Source: Bifidobacterium sp. ESL0690 (GTDB lineage Bacteria; Actinomycetota; Actinomycetes; Actinomycetales; Bifidobacteriaceae). From it: 64,000 nt of DNA. The position numbers were made by a program, and so were the translations under genes. The number at the start of each line of letters is the position of its first letter. Position 1 is the first letter of the stretch. The stretch spans positions 558,001 through 622,000 of the forward strand of contig NZ_CP113939.1 in the NCBI RefSeq assembly GCF_029392315.1, read 5' to 3'. Under the pieces are notes generated by a model, which searched no databases, was not told where the DNA came from, and saw nothing but the letters and a program-made list of their open reading frames with translations. This document shows positions 18,733 through 27,002 of the stretch, one piece after another.

Positions 18733-20070
18733 ATGAGTGAAATGAAGCCGTTGAGCGCCGACCGTCTGGGGCAGCTACGGGACGATTTCGAGGGCAAGCC
18801 CGTCAACACGCTGGCGATGAACGCCGTCACCACCTCCGGCATCAACCCGGTGGCGCACAATTACGACCGCGCCCGCAGGCTTCAGCGCCGTTTCTCCGTG
18901 ACCGTCGACAACGGCGAGGTCACCAACCAGAACCGTTCCGGGCGTTGCTGGCTCTTCAGCTCGCTCAACGTAGCGCGCTTCGTGGCCAAGAAGAACCTCA
19001 ACTTGGACAAGTTCGAGTTCTCGCAGAACTATGCTATGTATTACGATAAGCTCGAGCGCATCAACTACTTCCTGCGCGACGTCGCGAATCTGGTGCGTGC
19101 CGGCGAACCGGCTGATTCCCAGCTCATGCAGCACCTGCTTGCCGACGTGATGGGCGACGGCGGACAGTGGACGATGGCGATGAACGTCTACAAGAAGTAC
19201 GGCGCTGTGCCCAAGGATTTCTTCCCGGAGACCGCGTCTTCGAAGTCGACCGGCGAGATGAACACACAGTTACGTCGCCTGCTGCATGCTGCCGTTGCGC
19301 ACATGTATGCCGATCCGTCGGCAATCGACCGTGTGGTGGACGAGACCGTCGAGGCCGGCCATCGCATGCTCACCATCCATTTGGGCGAGCCACCGAAGAG
19401 CTTCGATTGGGAATGGACCGACAAGGACGGTGCCTTCCATCGCGACGGCGAGACCACGCCGGTCGAGTTCTGGAAGAAGTACGTCGGGTCCGCGCATCTT
19501 GAGGATTACGTCTGCCTCGTCGACGATCCGCGTGCCGAGCATGCCAAGGGCAAGAAGATCGGTATCAAGCACTTGGGCAACGTCGTCGGGGGAGACGCGA
19601 CCGAATATCTCAACGTACCCAACCGGTTCATGAAGGATTGCGTGCGTCGCATCCTTTCCGAGGAAGGCATGCCGGCTTGGTTCGGTGCCGACTGCCATCC
19701 GATGATGGATCGCGACAACGGCGCTTGGGCCACCGACCTCTATGAGTACGGCAAGGTCTACGACGTCGATTTCGATATGGACAAGGAAGCGCGCGTGCGC
19801 TACGGCGATTCCGCGATGAACCATGCGATGGCATTCGTCGGCGTCGACGTGGCTGACGACGGCGAGACCACCAACCGTTGGCGCGTCGAGAACTCATGGG
19901 GTTGCAAGGTGGCTGACAAGGGCTACTTCACCATGAGCGACGATTGGTTCAGCGAATACGTCTACGAGGTCGCCGTCCCGAAGTCGATGCTTCCCGCCGA
20001 ATACCAGGCTGCCCTTTCCGAGCCGGCGACCATGCTCCCGGCTTGGGATCCAATGGGGGCACTTGCGTAA
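18733..20070 (+). CDS. pepC: Aminopeptidase C (C1 family, bleomycin-hydrolase type)
   Basis: 445 aa, normal for the family. The papain-type triad is visible: Cys in RSGRCWLFSS, His in MNHAMAFVGV, and Asn in VENSWG. It is a cytoplasmic, usually hexameric, cysteine aminopeptidase that trims peptides taken up by the cell. ATG 18733 follows AAAGGAG by 9 bases. The open frame runs a further 45 codons upstream but lacks a better start. Immediately downstream is a cluster of hairpins. Confidence 0.95.
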   Translation: MSEMKPLSADRLGQLRDDFEGKPVNTLAMNAVTTSGINPVAHNYDRARRLQRRFSVTVDNGEVTNQNRSGRCWLFSSLNVARFVAKKNLNLDKFEFSQNYAMYYDKLERINYFLRDVANLVRAGEPADSQLMQHLLADVMGDGGQWTMAMNVYKKYGAVPKDFFPETASSKSTGEMNTQLRRLLHAAVAHMYADPSAIDRVVDETVEAGHRMLTIHLGEPPKSFDWEWTDKDGAFHRDGETTPVEFWKKYVGSAHLEDYVCLVDDPRAEHAKGKKIGIKHLGNVVGGDATEYLNVPNRFMKDCVRRILSEEGMPAWFGADCHPMMDRDNGAWATDLYEYGKVYDVDFDMDKEARVRYGDSAMNHAMAFVGVDVADDGETTNRWRVENSWGCKVADKGYFTMSDDWFSEYVYEVAVPKSMLPAEYQAALSEPATMLPAWDPMGALA

Positions 20071-20071
20071 G

Positions 20072-20258
20072 AAAAGCCCGGTGGGCTTTTCGTGCGTGCG
20101 CCCGTGGCCTCGTCTTAGGACGAGGCCACGCAGAATTGAGTGTTCGCGTAGCGAACTCAATAATTGCAGGGCTCGGAGAGCGTTGGCCTGAGAGAAACAG
20201 CCCTGTGGGCTGTTTCTGGCCAATACGCGCCTGAGGCCAGACTCTTCTGGCCTCAGGC
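20072..20258. repeat. Cluster of five hairpins after pepC
   Basis: Five separate inverted repeats lie in 187 bp: 20072-20090 (8-bp stem, 3-base loop, probable pepC terminator); 20103-20130 (12-bp perfect stem, loop TTAG); 20136-20160 (imperfect, GTTCGC/GCGAAC core); 20193-20217 (11-bp perfect stem, loop TGT); 20229-20258 (13-bp perfect stem, loop CTCT). Four of the five have perfect stems, and their sequences are unrelated to each other. Confidence 0.9.
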
Positions 20259-20361
20259 AACCATTTAAACCTGATAAAGTAGATTTTAGATATCGGTTAA
20301 GCAGGAAAGCTTGCCTAAGAAAATCCTTCACACATCATCGAACAGACAAGGAAGTAAGCCG

Positions 20362-20559
20362 ATGAGAAATTATTTCTGGAATCATCCTGTGGTCGTGGCC
20401 ATTGTCTTTGCGCTGATTATGTTTGGCGTCGATGTCATTGGCGTGCTCGTCGATATCGAGAGCGTCGACGTGCTTTTGCCCTCCGGTATCAAGGCTGTGA
20501 TAGCTGCAATCATCTTTTATGCACTGACGCGCTGGACCGCTACGAAATTTAATAAGTGA
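20362..20559 (+). CDS. Small two-helix membrane protein, unknown
   Basis: 65 aa. Two hydrophobic segments (about 8-27 and 41-57) are separated by an acidic turn (VDIESVD), with a basic C-terminus (RWTATKFNK). AAGGAAG lies 7 bases before ATG 20362; the frame extends 17 codons further up without a ribosome site. I recognise no family. It lies alone between the hairpin cluster and the DAHP synthase genes. Confidence 0.7.
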   Translation: MRNYFWNHPVVVAIVFALIMFGVDVIGVLVDIESVDVLLPSGIKAVIAAIIFYALTRWTATKFNK

Positions 20560-20590
20560 CTATTTGGCTGTATTACTTGTTTAAATCGAT

Positions 20591-20596
20591 TATAAT
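20591..20596 (+). promoter_or_regulatory. Consensus -10 box before the first DAHP synthase gene
   Basis: A perfect TATAAT lies about 65 bases before the start codon. No convincing -35 is visible at 16-18 bp spacing. Confidence 0.45.
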
Positions 20597-20656
20597 GAAT
20601 AATCTGTTGCCGATTCGGTTTGGCAGCGGTGAACATCCACGAAAGTAAAGGAGGGA

Positions 20657-21796
20657 ATGATGGCGATTATGCGAGGGCCTGGAAGTTCTGAGGACGAACG
20701 TCGATTTAGCGAGGAAGCCGTCTACCCCGAAACCGTGGATGTCAACATCCGCCAGCTTGACCCGATTCCCGCACCACGCGCGTTCCTGAAGGAAACCCCG
20801 CTTACCAAGCCGATGAGCGATTTGGTTCTGAAGTCTCGTCAGGAAATCCGCGACATTCTGCATGGTCGCGACGACCGCCTGCTCGTCATCGTCGGCCCCT
20901 GCTCGATTCATGATCCGAAAGCGGCGAAAGATTACGCGCAGCGTCTGGCCAAGGCCAATGAAGAGCTCAAAGACCGCCTGATGATTGTCATGCGCGTGTA
21001 TTTTGAAAAGCCGCGCACCACCGTGGGCTGGAAGGGTCTGATCAACGACCCGGATCTCGATGGCGAATTCAATATCCGCAAGGGCATGCATCTGGCTCGC
21101 AAGGTCCTTTCCGACGTACTGGAGCTTGGCCTGCCCGCCGCCACCGAATGGCTCGATCCGATTTCTCCGCAATATCTCTGCGATATGGTCAGCTGGGGGG
21201 CCATCGGCGCACGCAACACCGAAAGCCAGGTCCACCGTGAGCTGGCCAGTGGAATGTCGATGCCTATCGGTTTCAAGAATTCGACCGACGGTTCAGTGAA
21301 GGTCGCCGCCGATTCCTGCTACGCCGTGGCCAACGAGCATCACTTCCTTTCTATCAACCTTGACGGCCGTGTGATTTCGGCGGAAACCAAAGGCAATCCG
21401 GACTGCCACATCGTCCTGCGTGGTTCGAATGAAGGTCCCAACTACGACGCAAAGTCCGTGGCGGAAGCGCTGGAAACGCTGAAGCAATCCAAGGTCACTG
21501 GTCCCAGCGAACACGGCCTGGTCATTGACGCCGCCCATGGCAATTGCGGCAAGGATGAGGTGCGCGAGGCCGAGGTGATTGAGGAGATCGCCGCGCGTCT
21601 GGCCAAGGGCGAGCCCGGAATCTTCGGCGTGATGATGGAAAGCAATATCCGTGGCGGCCATCAGTCGCCTGCGCCGCTTGACCAGCTGGTCTACGGCCGC
21701 TCCATCACCGATTCCTGCATCTCCTGGGATCGCACCAACGAGCTGCTGCATACGCTCGCCGATGCCGTCACCTCCCGTCGCAAGCTCGACCGCTGA
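20657..21796 (+). CDS. 3-deoxy-7-phosphoheptulonate (DAHP) synthase, class I, first copy
   Basis: 379 aa. Condenses phosphoenolpyruvate and erythrose 4-phosphate in the first step of the shikimate pathway. AroF/G/H-type motifs are present: VGPCSIHDP, MRVYFEKPRTTVGWKGL, SWGAIGARNTESQ, and a metal-site EMN-like segment MMESNIRGGHQ. A very strong ribosome site (AAAGGAGGG) sits just before two consecutive ATGs; the second (20660) gives better spacing. A close paralogue lies 300 bp downstream, so the pair probably differs in feedback control by aromatic amino acids. The sequence does not show which copy answers to which. Confidence 0.95.
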   Translation: MMAIMRGPGSSEDERRFSEEAVYPETVDVNIRQLDPIPAPRAFLKETPLTKPMSDLVLKSRQEIRDILHGRDDRLLVIVGPCSIHDPKAAKDYAQRLAKANEELKDRLMIVMRVYFEKPRTTVGWKGLINDPDLDGEFNIRKGMHLARKVLSDVLELGLPAATEWLDPISPQYLCDMVSWGAIGARNTESQVHRELASGMSMPIGFKNSTDGSVKVAADSCYAVANEHHFLSINLDGRVISAETKGNPDCHIVLRGSNEGPNYDAKSVAEALETLKQSKVTGPSEHGLVIDAAHGNCGKDEVREAEVIEEIAARLAKGEPGIFGVMMESNIRGGHQSPAPLDQLVYGRSITDSCISWDRTNELLHTLADAVTSRRKLDR

Positions 21797-21811
21797 ATAA
21801 CCGTTACTGAG

Positions 21812-21984
21812 GCGAAAAGCACCTTTTGATGTCAAGAAAGGTGCTTTTCGCTTCAACGTTGGTGCGATCACGTGAGAAAAGCACTAAAAAGTGCCCGAAA
21901 TGGTGCTTTTAGTCTCAGTGAACGCGTAACTGTAGACGAAAAGCACTTTTTAGGCCCCATTTTGGTGCTTTTCTCACGCAATCG
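21812..21984. repeat. Hairpin array, 62-bp period, three units
   Basis: GTGCTTTT occurs at 21841, 21903 and 21965, exactly 62 bp apart. Each copy pairs with an upstream AAAAGCAC. The first unit is a perfect 15-bp stem (21812-21826 with 21837-21851) and probably ends transcription of the DAHP synthase gene. The other two stems are 8-12 bp with longer loops. The array fills most of the gap between the two DAHP synthase genes. Confidence 0.88.
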
Positions 21985-22097
21985 AATCCTGGTTCGGTTA
22001 TGAGTGGGCTATGCTTTGCTGGCGCTATGATTGGTATGTAATCGATGGCTTCGTATGATGGCAAATGTCGAAAACGACTATGGAGAAGGGCTTCGTG

Positions 22098-23342
22098 ATG
22101 GGGAACGCCGAAAACAATCCGAATGGCAAACTTGAAAGCGATATCGCTTCGGGCTTGCCCGATGAGAACGTCGACGACGCCAAGAACCGCGCCGCTTTCG
22201 AAAAGGCGCTGAAAAACGGCGAAAACCCACTGAAAGTGGCGGGCGTGCCACGCTGGGAAGACGAAGCCGGTGTCAATCGCATCGTCAACCGCCGCGTTTT
22301 CGAGCTCGAGCCGTTGCCGACCCCGGCGGATGTGCTTTCGAGCATGCCGCTGAGCGCCGAAGCGACGGATCTCGTCATTCGCTCGCGGGGTGAGATTCGC
22401 GATTGCCTTTACGGCAAGGACGACCGCCTGCTCGTTATCGCGGGTCCCTGTTCCATCCATGATCCGCAAGCCGCACTCGATTACGCCCATCGTCTCGCCA
22501 AACTGAAGGACGAACTTGGCGACCGGCTTTTGATCATAATGCGTGTCTATTTCGAGAAGCCGCGCACCACCGTGGGTTGGAAAGGCCTGATCAATGACCC
22601 GGATCTCGACGGCAGCCACAACATCAAGAAGGGACTGCTGCTCGCGCGCAAGATTTTGCTCGGTGTACTCGACGAAGGTGTGGCCGCGGCGACGGAGTTC
22701 CTCGAGCCGACCAGCCCTCAATACATTTCCGACGCCGTGAGCTGGGGTGTCATCGGCGCTCGCAACACCGAATCGCAGATTCATCGTCAGCTCGCCAGTG
22801 GGCTTTCGATGCCCATCGGCTTTAAAAATGCGACAGACGGCTCGGTCAAGGCCGCCATCGACGGGTGCTATACAGCCACCCAGCAGCATACCTTCTTCGG
22901 CATCGACCACCTCGGCCGAGCCAGCGCCGTCGAAACGCTAGGCAATCCCGATTGCCACGTCGTGCTGCGCGGTTCCTCGCACGGGCCCAATTACGACACC
23001 GCTTCCGTGCAGGAGGCGATGCAGGCCATCCGAGGCGAAATGCCCGAAGATTCCGCCGCCTGCCATGGCCTTATCATCGACTGTTCGCATGGCAATTCCG
23101 GCAAGGACGAGATTCGCCAGGCCGAGGTCGCGCGCGAGTTAGCCGGGCGCATCGCCACCGGCGAGCCCGATATCACCGGGCTCATGATGGAAAGCAACAT
23201 CCTCGGCGGCAATCAGCCCGCGGCCCCGCTTTCGCAGCTCGAATACGGCAAGTCGATCACCGACAAGTGCATCGCATGGCCTGAAACGGAACGCTTGCTG
23301 CGTGAGCTCGCCAACGCCGTAGACGTTCGTCGTGGTGCGTGA
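22098..23342 (+). CDS. 3-deoxy-7-phosphoheptulonate (DAHP) synthase, class I, second copy
   Basis: 414 aa, with the same motifs as the neighbouring copy (AGPCSIHDP, MRVYFEKPRTTVGWKGL, SWGVIGARNTESQ, MMESNILGGNQ). It has an N-terminal extension of about 30-35 residues that is acidic and poorly conserved. I chose ATG 22098 because GGAGAAGGG precedes it; ATG 22065 is in frame but lacks a ribosome site. The N-terminal region is where class I enzymes bind regulators, so the extension may alter feedback response, which is inference. No other shikimate gene is present in the window. Confidence 0.94.
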   Translation: MGNAENNPNGKLESDIASGLPDENVDDAKNRAAFEKALKNGENPLKVAGVPRWEDEAGVNRIVNRRVFELEPLPTPADVLSSMPLSAEATDLVIRSRGEIRDCLYGKDDRLLVIAGPCSIHDPQAALDYAHRLAKLKDELGDRLLIIMRVYFEKPRTTVGWKGLINDPDLDGSHNIKKGLLLARKILLGVLDEGVAAATEFLEPTSPQYISDAVSWGVIGARNTESQIHRQLASGLSMPIGFKNATDGSVKAAIDGCYTATQQHTFFGIDHLGRASAVETLGNPDCHVVLRGSSHGPNYDTASVQEAMQAIRGEMPEDSAACHGLIIDCSHGNSGKDEIRQAEVARELAGRIATGEPDITGLMMESNILGGNQPAAPLSQLEYGKSITDKCIAWPETERLLRELANAVDVRRGA

Positions 23343-23480
23343 AACCGAATCATAAATAATGTGCTATTGAAGGTTTCTGGCGTGAAATTCTGCCGGAACC
23401 GTCATATCGGCATCTGAATATACTTAAAAACAGCCATATTCGAAAATAACTTTGCTTGAAATAACAAGAAACGAGGAACT

Positions 23481-24173
23481 ATGAAGACCGTCGCCATCAT
23501 CGGAGCCATGGAAGAGGAAGTCGCGTTGATCGCCAAGTCGTTGAACAACGTCGAGCACAACAAGACCGCGAGCCTCGACATCAACGTCGGTACGCTCACC
23601 TCCAAGGCCGGCGAGCAGATTACCGTTGCGGCGACGGTGGGCGGCATGGGCCTGGTCAACGCGGCCGCCACCACGCAGTGCCTCGTCGACAACTACCATC
23701 CCGACGCCGTGATTTTCTCCGGTATCGCCGGTTCGCTCAACAAATCCATGCACATCGACGACGTCGTGCTCGGCGGCACCCTGCGTTACCTCGATTCCGA
23801 CATGCGCATGATCGCCCAGTGGAAGCCCGAAACCGAGGAATTCCACAGCGACCAGCATCTGCTCGACGTGGCGAACGCGGCGCTCGACGAGATGGGCATC
23901 CACCATATGACTGGCGTGATCGCATCCGGCAACAATTTCATCGGCACTCCCGAAGCCGCCGCCGTGGTCGCCGAAAAGACGCACGCCGACGCCGTGGAGA
24001 TGGAGGGTGCGGCAGTGGCCCACGTCGCCGCCCGCAACGACGTTCCGGCGCTGGTCATCCGCGCGCTTTCCGACGAGGCCGACACGACCTACGAGCAGTT
24101 CAAGGAATTCGACATCTCCGAGTACGCCGACACCGCCGCACGTCTCGCCGTCGATATCGTCACTCGGCTCTGA
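23481..24173 (+). CDS. mtnN: 5'-methylthioadenosine/S-adenosylhomocysteine nucleosidase
   Basis: 230 aa, full length. Cleaves adenine from MTA and SAH, feeding methionine salvage and removing methyltransferase inhibitors. Family motifs are present: IGAMEEEV at the N-terminus with the catalytic Glu, SGIAGSL, VEMEGAAVAHVA, and RALSDEAD with the catalytic Asp. CGAGGAA lies just upstream of the ATG. It is followed by a terminator, so probably monocistronic. Confidence 0.95.
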   Translation: MKTVAIIGAMEEEVALIAKSLNNVEHNKTASLDINVGTLTSKAGEQITVAATVGGMGLVNAAATTQCLVDNYHPDAVIFSGIAGSLNKSMHIDDVVLGGTLRYLDSDMRMIAQWKPETEEFHSDQHLLDVANAALDEMGIHHMTGVIASGNNFIGTPEAAAVVAEKTHADAVEMEGAAVAHVAARNDVPALVIRALSDEADTTYEQFKEFDISEYADTAARLAVDIVTRL

Positions 24174-24188
24174 ACGTTCGTTAAGCAT

Positions 24189-24233
24189 TCCGAGCCTTGT
24201 TCGCCCAATGAGAAAAGCAAAGGCTCGGATTTC
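24189..24233 (+). terminator. Terminator after mtnN
   Basis: A 10-bp perfect stem (24189-24198 with 24220-24229) with a 21-base loop is followed by a short T-rich tail. Confidence 0.65.
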
Positions 24234-24261
24234 CTGTATTAGAAGGGTTCCTGCGAGAAAA

Positions 24262-24436
24262 GGTCGGTGGTCTGCCAAGCGGTTGGTCGGTCGCGTCGTA
24301 ACGATTTGGCCGTTATGTAATACAATAAAACCGTTACGAAGACAATATTTACGGGTGAATAAAACACTGCCAAAAAGCAAAAAGGTCGGTTCCGCATTTG
24401 AGGCAAGGTCGGTGGCAGATTTTTCGATTGGTCGGC
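24262..24436 (+). promoter_or_regulatory. Direct-repeat operator-like region before pstS
   Basis: GGTCGGT (last copy GGTCGGC) occurs at 24262, 24285, 24384, 24407 and 24430. Within each group the spacing is exactly 23 bp, and 99 bp separate the groups. Copies share flanking bases (GGTCGGTGG ... CGRTTGGTCGG). This is the usual layout for an OmpR/PhoB-type regulator on tandem direct repeats. Control by a PhoP-like phosphate regulator is inference from the neighbouring gene. A complementary TCGTAACG/CGTTACGA pair lies between the groups. Confidence 0.6.
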
Positions 24437-24525
24437 AGCGAAGTGCGCAAACGCAACTAAAAAACGGCGGAATGTCTAGTGACCGGCGGCAGACCTTCTG
24501 TCATAATGAAACGGTGAGCAACATC

Positions 24526-25647
24526 ATGCACAGCACTAAGCTGAAGCGCCTCATCGCTGTTGTTTCCTCGTTTGCGATGATGGCGGCACTTTCGGCCTGC
24601 GGTGACAATACCCCGGTCGATTCCTCCAGTGCATCCAAAGGCAAGAATTCCGGCATTTCCGGTGAATTCCACGGTGCCGGCGCTTCCTCGCAGCAGGGGG
24701 CTGTGGAGGCTTGGATCGCGACGTACCAAAATCACAACCGCAACGCGAAAATCGCCTATAATCCTTCGGGTTCCGGGGCGGGCGTGAGCACATTTCTGAC
24801 CGGTGCCACCGCTTGGGCGGGAACTGACGCTCCGTTGAACGACCAGCAGATCGAGCAGTCCAAAACCATCTGCAAGTCCGGCAGCGCTTTCGACGTGCCG
24901 GTCTACGTTTCGCCGATTGCCGTCATGTTCAATCTCAAAGGCATTTCCGGTCAGGGCAAGCACCTCAACATGGACGCTGCGGTCATCGCGCGTATCTTCG
25001 ACGGGAAAATCACCCAATGGAATGATGAGGCCATCAAGGCCGAAAATCCGAAGGTGAATCTGCCCGCCACGCCGATTACCGTGGTCCATCGTTCCGACAA
25101 GTCCGGCACGACCAACAACTTTACTTCGTATTTGAAGGCTGCGGCGCCGAATGACTGGGGTTTCCAACCGCAAGAAAACTGGCCGAACGAGGTCGGGCAG
25201 GCCGCGAAGGGCACCGACGGCGTGGTCAGCAGCATCGGGCAGGCCGACGGCACCATCGGTTACGCGGACCTGGCCAAAGCCGGTACTTTCGGCACGGTTT
25301 CGGTCAAGGTCGGAGCCGATTACGTTGCGCCCGCGTCCGACGCCGCCGCAAAAACCGTGAACGCCTCGCCGCTGCACGCGGTGCCCAAAGGCAGCAAACG
25401 CGTGGTGGTGAACGTCGAGTATGCCACCACCGTCGCGGGCGACTATCCAATCGTTTCATCCTCGTATGCCGTGGCGTGCCCGGCCTACAAGGACGCGAAA
25501 ACCGGTGCGTTCGTGCGCGATTGGCTGAGCTATGTCTTGAGCGACAGTGGCCAGAAGGTCGCAGCGGACAATACGGGTTCGGCCGCGCTTGGGGGAGCGT
25601 TGACGCAGAAGGCCTTGAAATCGGTGAACACGATACAGGCGAAATAG
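24526..25647 (+). CDS. pstS: Phosphate ABC transporter substrate-binding lipoprotein
   Basis: About 373 aa. The signal peptide ends in the lipobox LSAC, with lipidated Cys, followed by a Ser/Lys/Asn-rich linker. PstS phosphate-site motifs are GAGASSQ, NPSGSGAG, AGTDAPL and HRSDKSGTT. It captures phosphate at the cell surface and passes it to PstCA. The start is uncertain: ATG 24526 or GTG 24514, neither with a strong ribosome site. TCATAAT at 24501 could be a -10 box. A long gap with a microsatellite separates it from pstC. Confidence 0.95.
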   Translation: MHSTKLKRLIAVVSSFAMMAALSACGDNTPVDSSSASKGKNSGISGEFHGAGASSQQGAVEAWIATYQNHNRNAKIAYNPSGSGAGVSTFLTGATAWAGTDAPLNDQQIEQSKTICKSGSAFDVPVYVSPIAVMFNLKGISGQGKHLNMDAAVIARIFDGKITQWNDEAIKAENPKVNLPATPITVVHRSDKSGTTNNFTSYLKAAAPNDWGFQPQENWPNEVGQAAKGTDGVVSSIGQADGTIGYADLAKAGTFGTVSVKVGADYVAPASDAAAKTVNASPLHAVPKGSKRVVVNVEYATTVAGDYPIVSSSYAVACPAYKDAKTGAFVRDWLSYVLSDSGQKVAADNTGSAALGGALTQKALKSVNTIQAK

Positions 25648-25667
25648 TTTGGTATGAGTAAACGAAT

Positions 25668-25755
25668 ATCTGAATAATTGAATAACTGAATAACTGGGTA
25701 ATCAAAATAATTGAATAATTGAATAACTGAATAACTGAATAACTGAATAATTAAA
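25668..25755. repeat. 8-bp TGAATAAY microsatellite between pstS and pstC
   Basis: About ten tandem copies of TGAATAAC or TGAATAAT run through this stretch, broken once in the middle by a degenerate unit (TGGGTAAT, CAAAATAAT). It is almost pure A/T, in strong contrast to the flanking genes. The rest of the 293-bp gap shows no gene. Confidence 0.9.
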
Positions 25756-25940
25756 AATAACTAGTAATTAGTCTGACAAAATTATCAAGCGGACAAATAA
25801 CTCACTGGACGAAAACATCCGGTAGACGAAATAATCCGACCAATCGATTCACAGCTGTTTCCCGAAAATCGTTTGGTTGCAGGAAACAAAAAGCCGATTC
25901 GGCTCGCTTAGAACTTCGAACTTTGAACGTAAGGAAAAGC

Positions 25941-27002
25941 ATGGCGAATACATCTGAAAGTAGCAGCGCGGGGCAGGCGATGCCCGTGGCTGTCGGCCAG
26001 ATTAGCGCAGGTTTGAGCGCTCCTGGTGGAGGCGGCACGGACGGTCGTCGCAATGGCCTTGATTTCAGCGACGCCAAACCAGGCCGGCACAGCCAAGACA
26101 AGATTTTCCACGCGGTGGCTGTTGGCTGCGGGGCCTTGATATTGGTGGCGCTGGGCGCGGTGGTGCTCTTTCTGCTGCTGCGTGCCTGGCCTATTTTCGC
26201 GGGCCCGCAGGCCAAGACTTCCGCGGTTTTCGCCTCCCTGAGCGGCGGCAAGGCGCACGGGTTCTGGCAATATGTCGGGCCTTTGGTTTTCGGTACTGTG
26301 GTGATTGCGGCGCTTGCGCTGGCAATCGCCTTTTTTGTTGCCGTCGGCGTGGCCTTGTTCATCACTTTTTATGCTCGCAAACGCATTCAAACTGTACTCA
26401 ACTATGTCGTTGACCTGTTGGCCGCGATCCCCTCGGTTATCTACGGGCTGTGGGGTGCGCTGGTACTGGTTCCGGCGACATACCCGTTCTGGAACTGGGT
26501 GAGCGCCCACTTGGGTTGGATTCCGCTTTTCGCTGGTCCCGCCGCCAACCCGCCGCGCACTGTCGCCAGCGCCGCAGTGATTCTGGCCATCATGATCATG
26601 CCGATCATCACTTCGATGACCCGCGATATCTTTGCGGCTACCCCGCGCCTCAACCAGGAGGCGGCGCTCGCGTTGGGTGCCACCAAATGGGAGATGATCA
26701 AGCTCACTGCCTTGCCGTTTGCCAAGTCCGGCATGGTTTCCGCTTCGATGCTCGCGCTTGGGCGTGCGCTTGGGGAGACGATGGCTGTGATGATGGTGCT
26801 TTCGCCGGGCATGACCTATTCGTGGCACTGGCTGCAGGCTTCGAAAAGCCAGACCATCGCCGCCAACATCGCCGCGCAATACCCCGAGGCCGATTCGCTC
26901 GGTGTCTCCGCGCTGATCGCAACCGGCTTGGTTTTGTTCGTCATCACGTTCGTGGTCAATCTCCTTGCCCGACGCATCACGAGGAAGGGAGGTGCGCGAT
27001 GA
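25941..27002 (+). CDS. pstC: Phosphate ABC transporter permease
   Basis: 353 aa. A 50-residue polar N-terminus is followed by six membrane helices. The EAA loop contacting the ATPase is in NQEAALALGATKWEM. With PstA it forms the channel of the high-affinity phosphate importer. AAGGAAAAGC precedes ATG 25941. Its stop overlaps the pstA start (ATGA), indicating translational coupling. Confidence 0.96.
   Translation: MANTSESSSAGQAMPVAVGQISAGLSAPGGGGTDGRRNGLDFSDAKPGRHSQDKIFHAVAVGCGALILVALGAVVLFLLLRAWPIFAGPQAKTSAVFASLSGGKAHGFWQYVGPLVFGTVVIAALALAIAFFVAVGVALFITFYARKRIQTVLNYVVDLLAAIPSVIYGLWGALVLVPATYPFWNWVSAHLGWIPLFAGPAANPPRTVASAAVILAIMIMPIITSMTRDIFAATPRLNQEAALALGATKWEMIKLTALPFAKSGMVSASMLALGRALGETMAVMMVLSPGMTYSWHWLQASKSQTIAANIAAQYPEADSLGVSALIATGLVLFVITFVVNLLARRITRKGGAR

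Noticed and set aside
21812..21984. CRISPR array suggested by regular 62-bp spacing
   Set aside because: The conserved part is a short palindrome of about 8-15 bp that drifts between units, spacers are not unique uniform blocks, there are no cas genes, and only three to five units occur.
24496..24508. E. coli-type Pho-box half site CTGTCATA before pstS
   Set aside because: Only one half is present and the organism is an actinobacterium; the 23-bp GGTCGGT repeats are the better candidate.
26450..26998. Upstream extension of the pstA frame through pstC
   Set aside because: pstC is certain in its own frame; the pstA ATG overlapping the pstC stop gives a normal-length protein.
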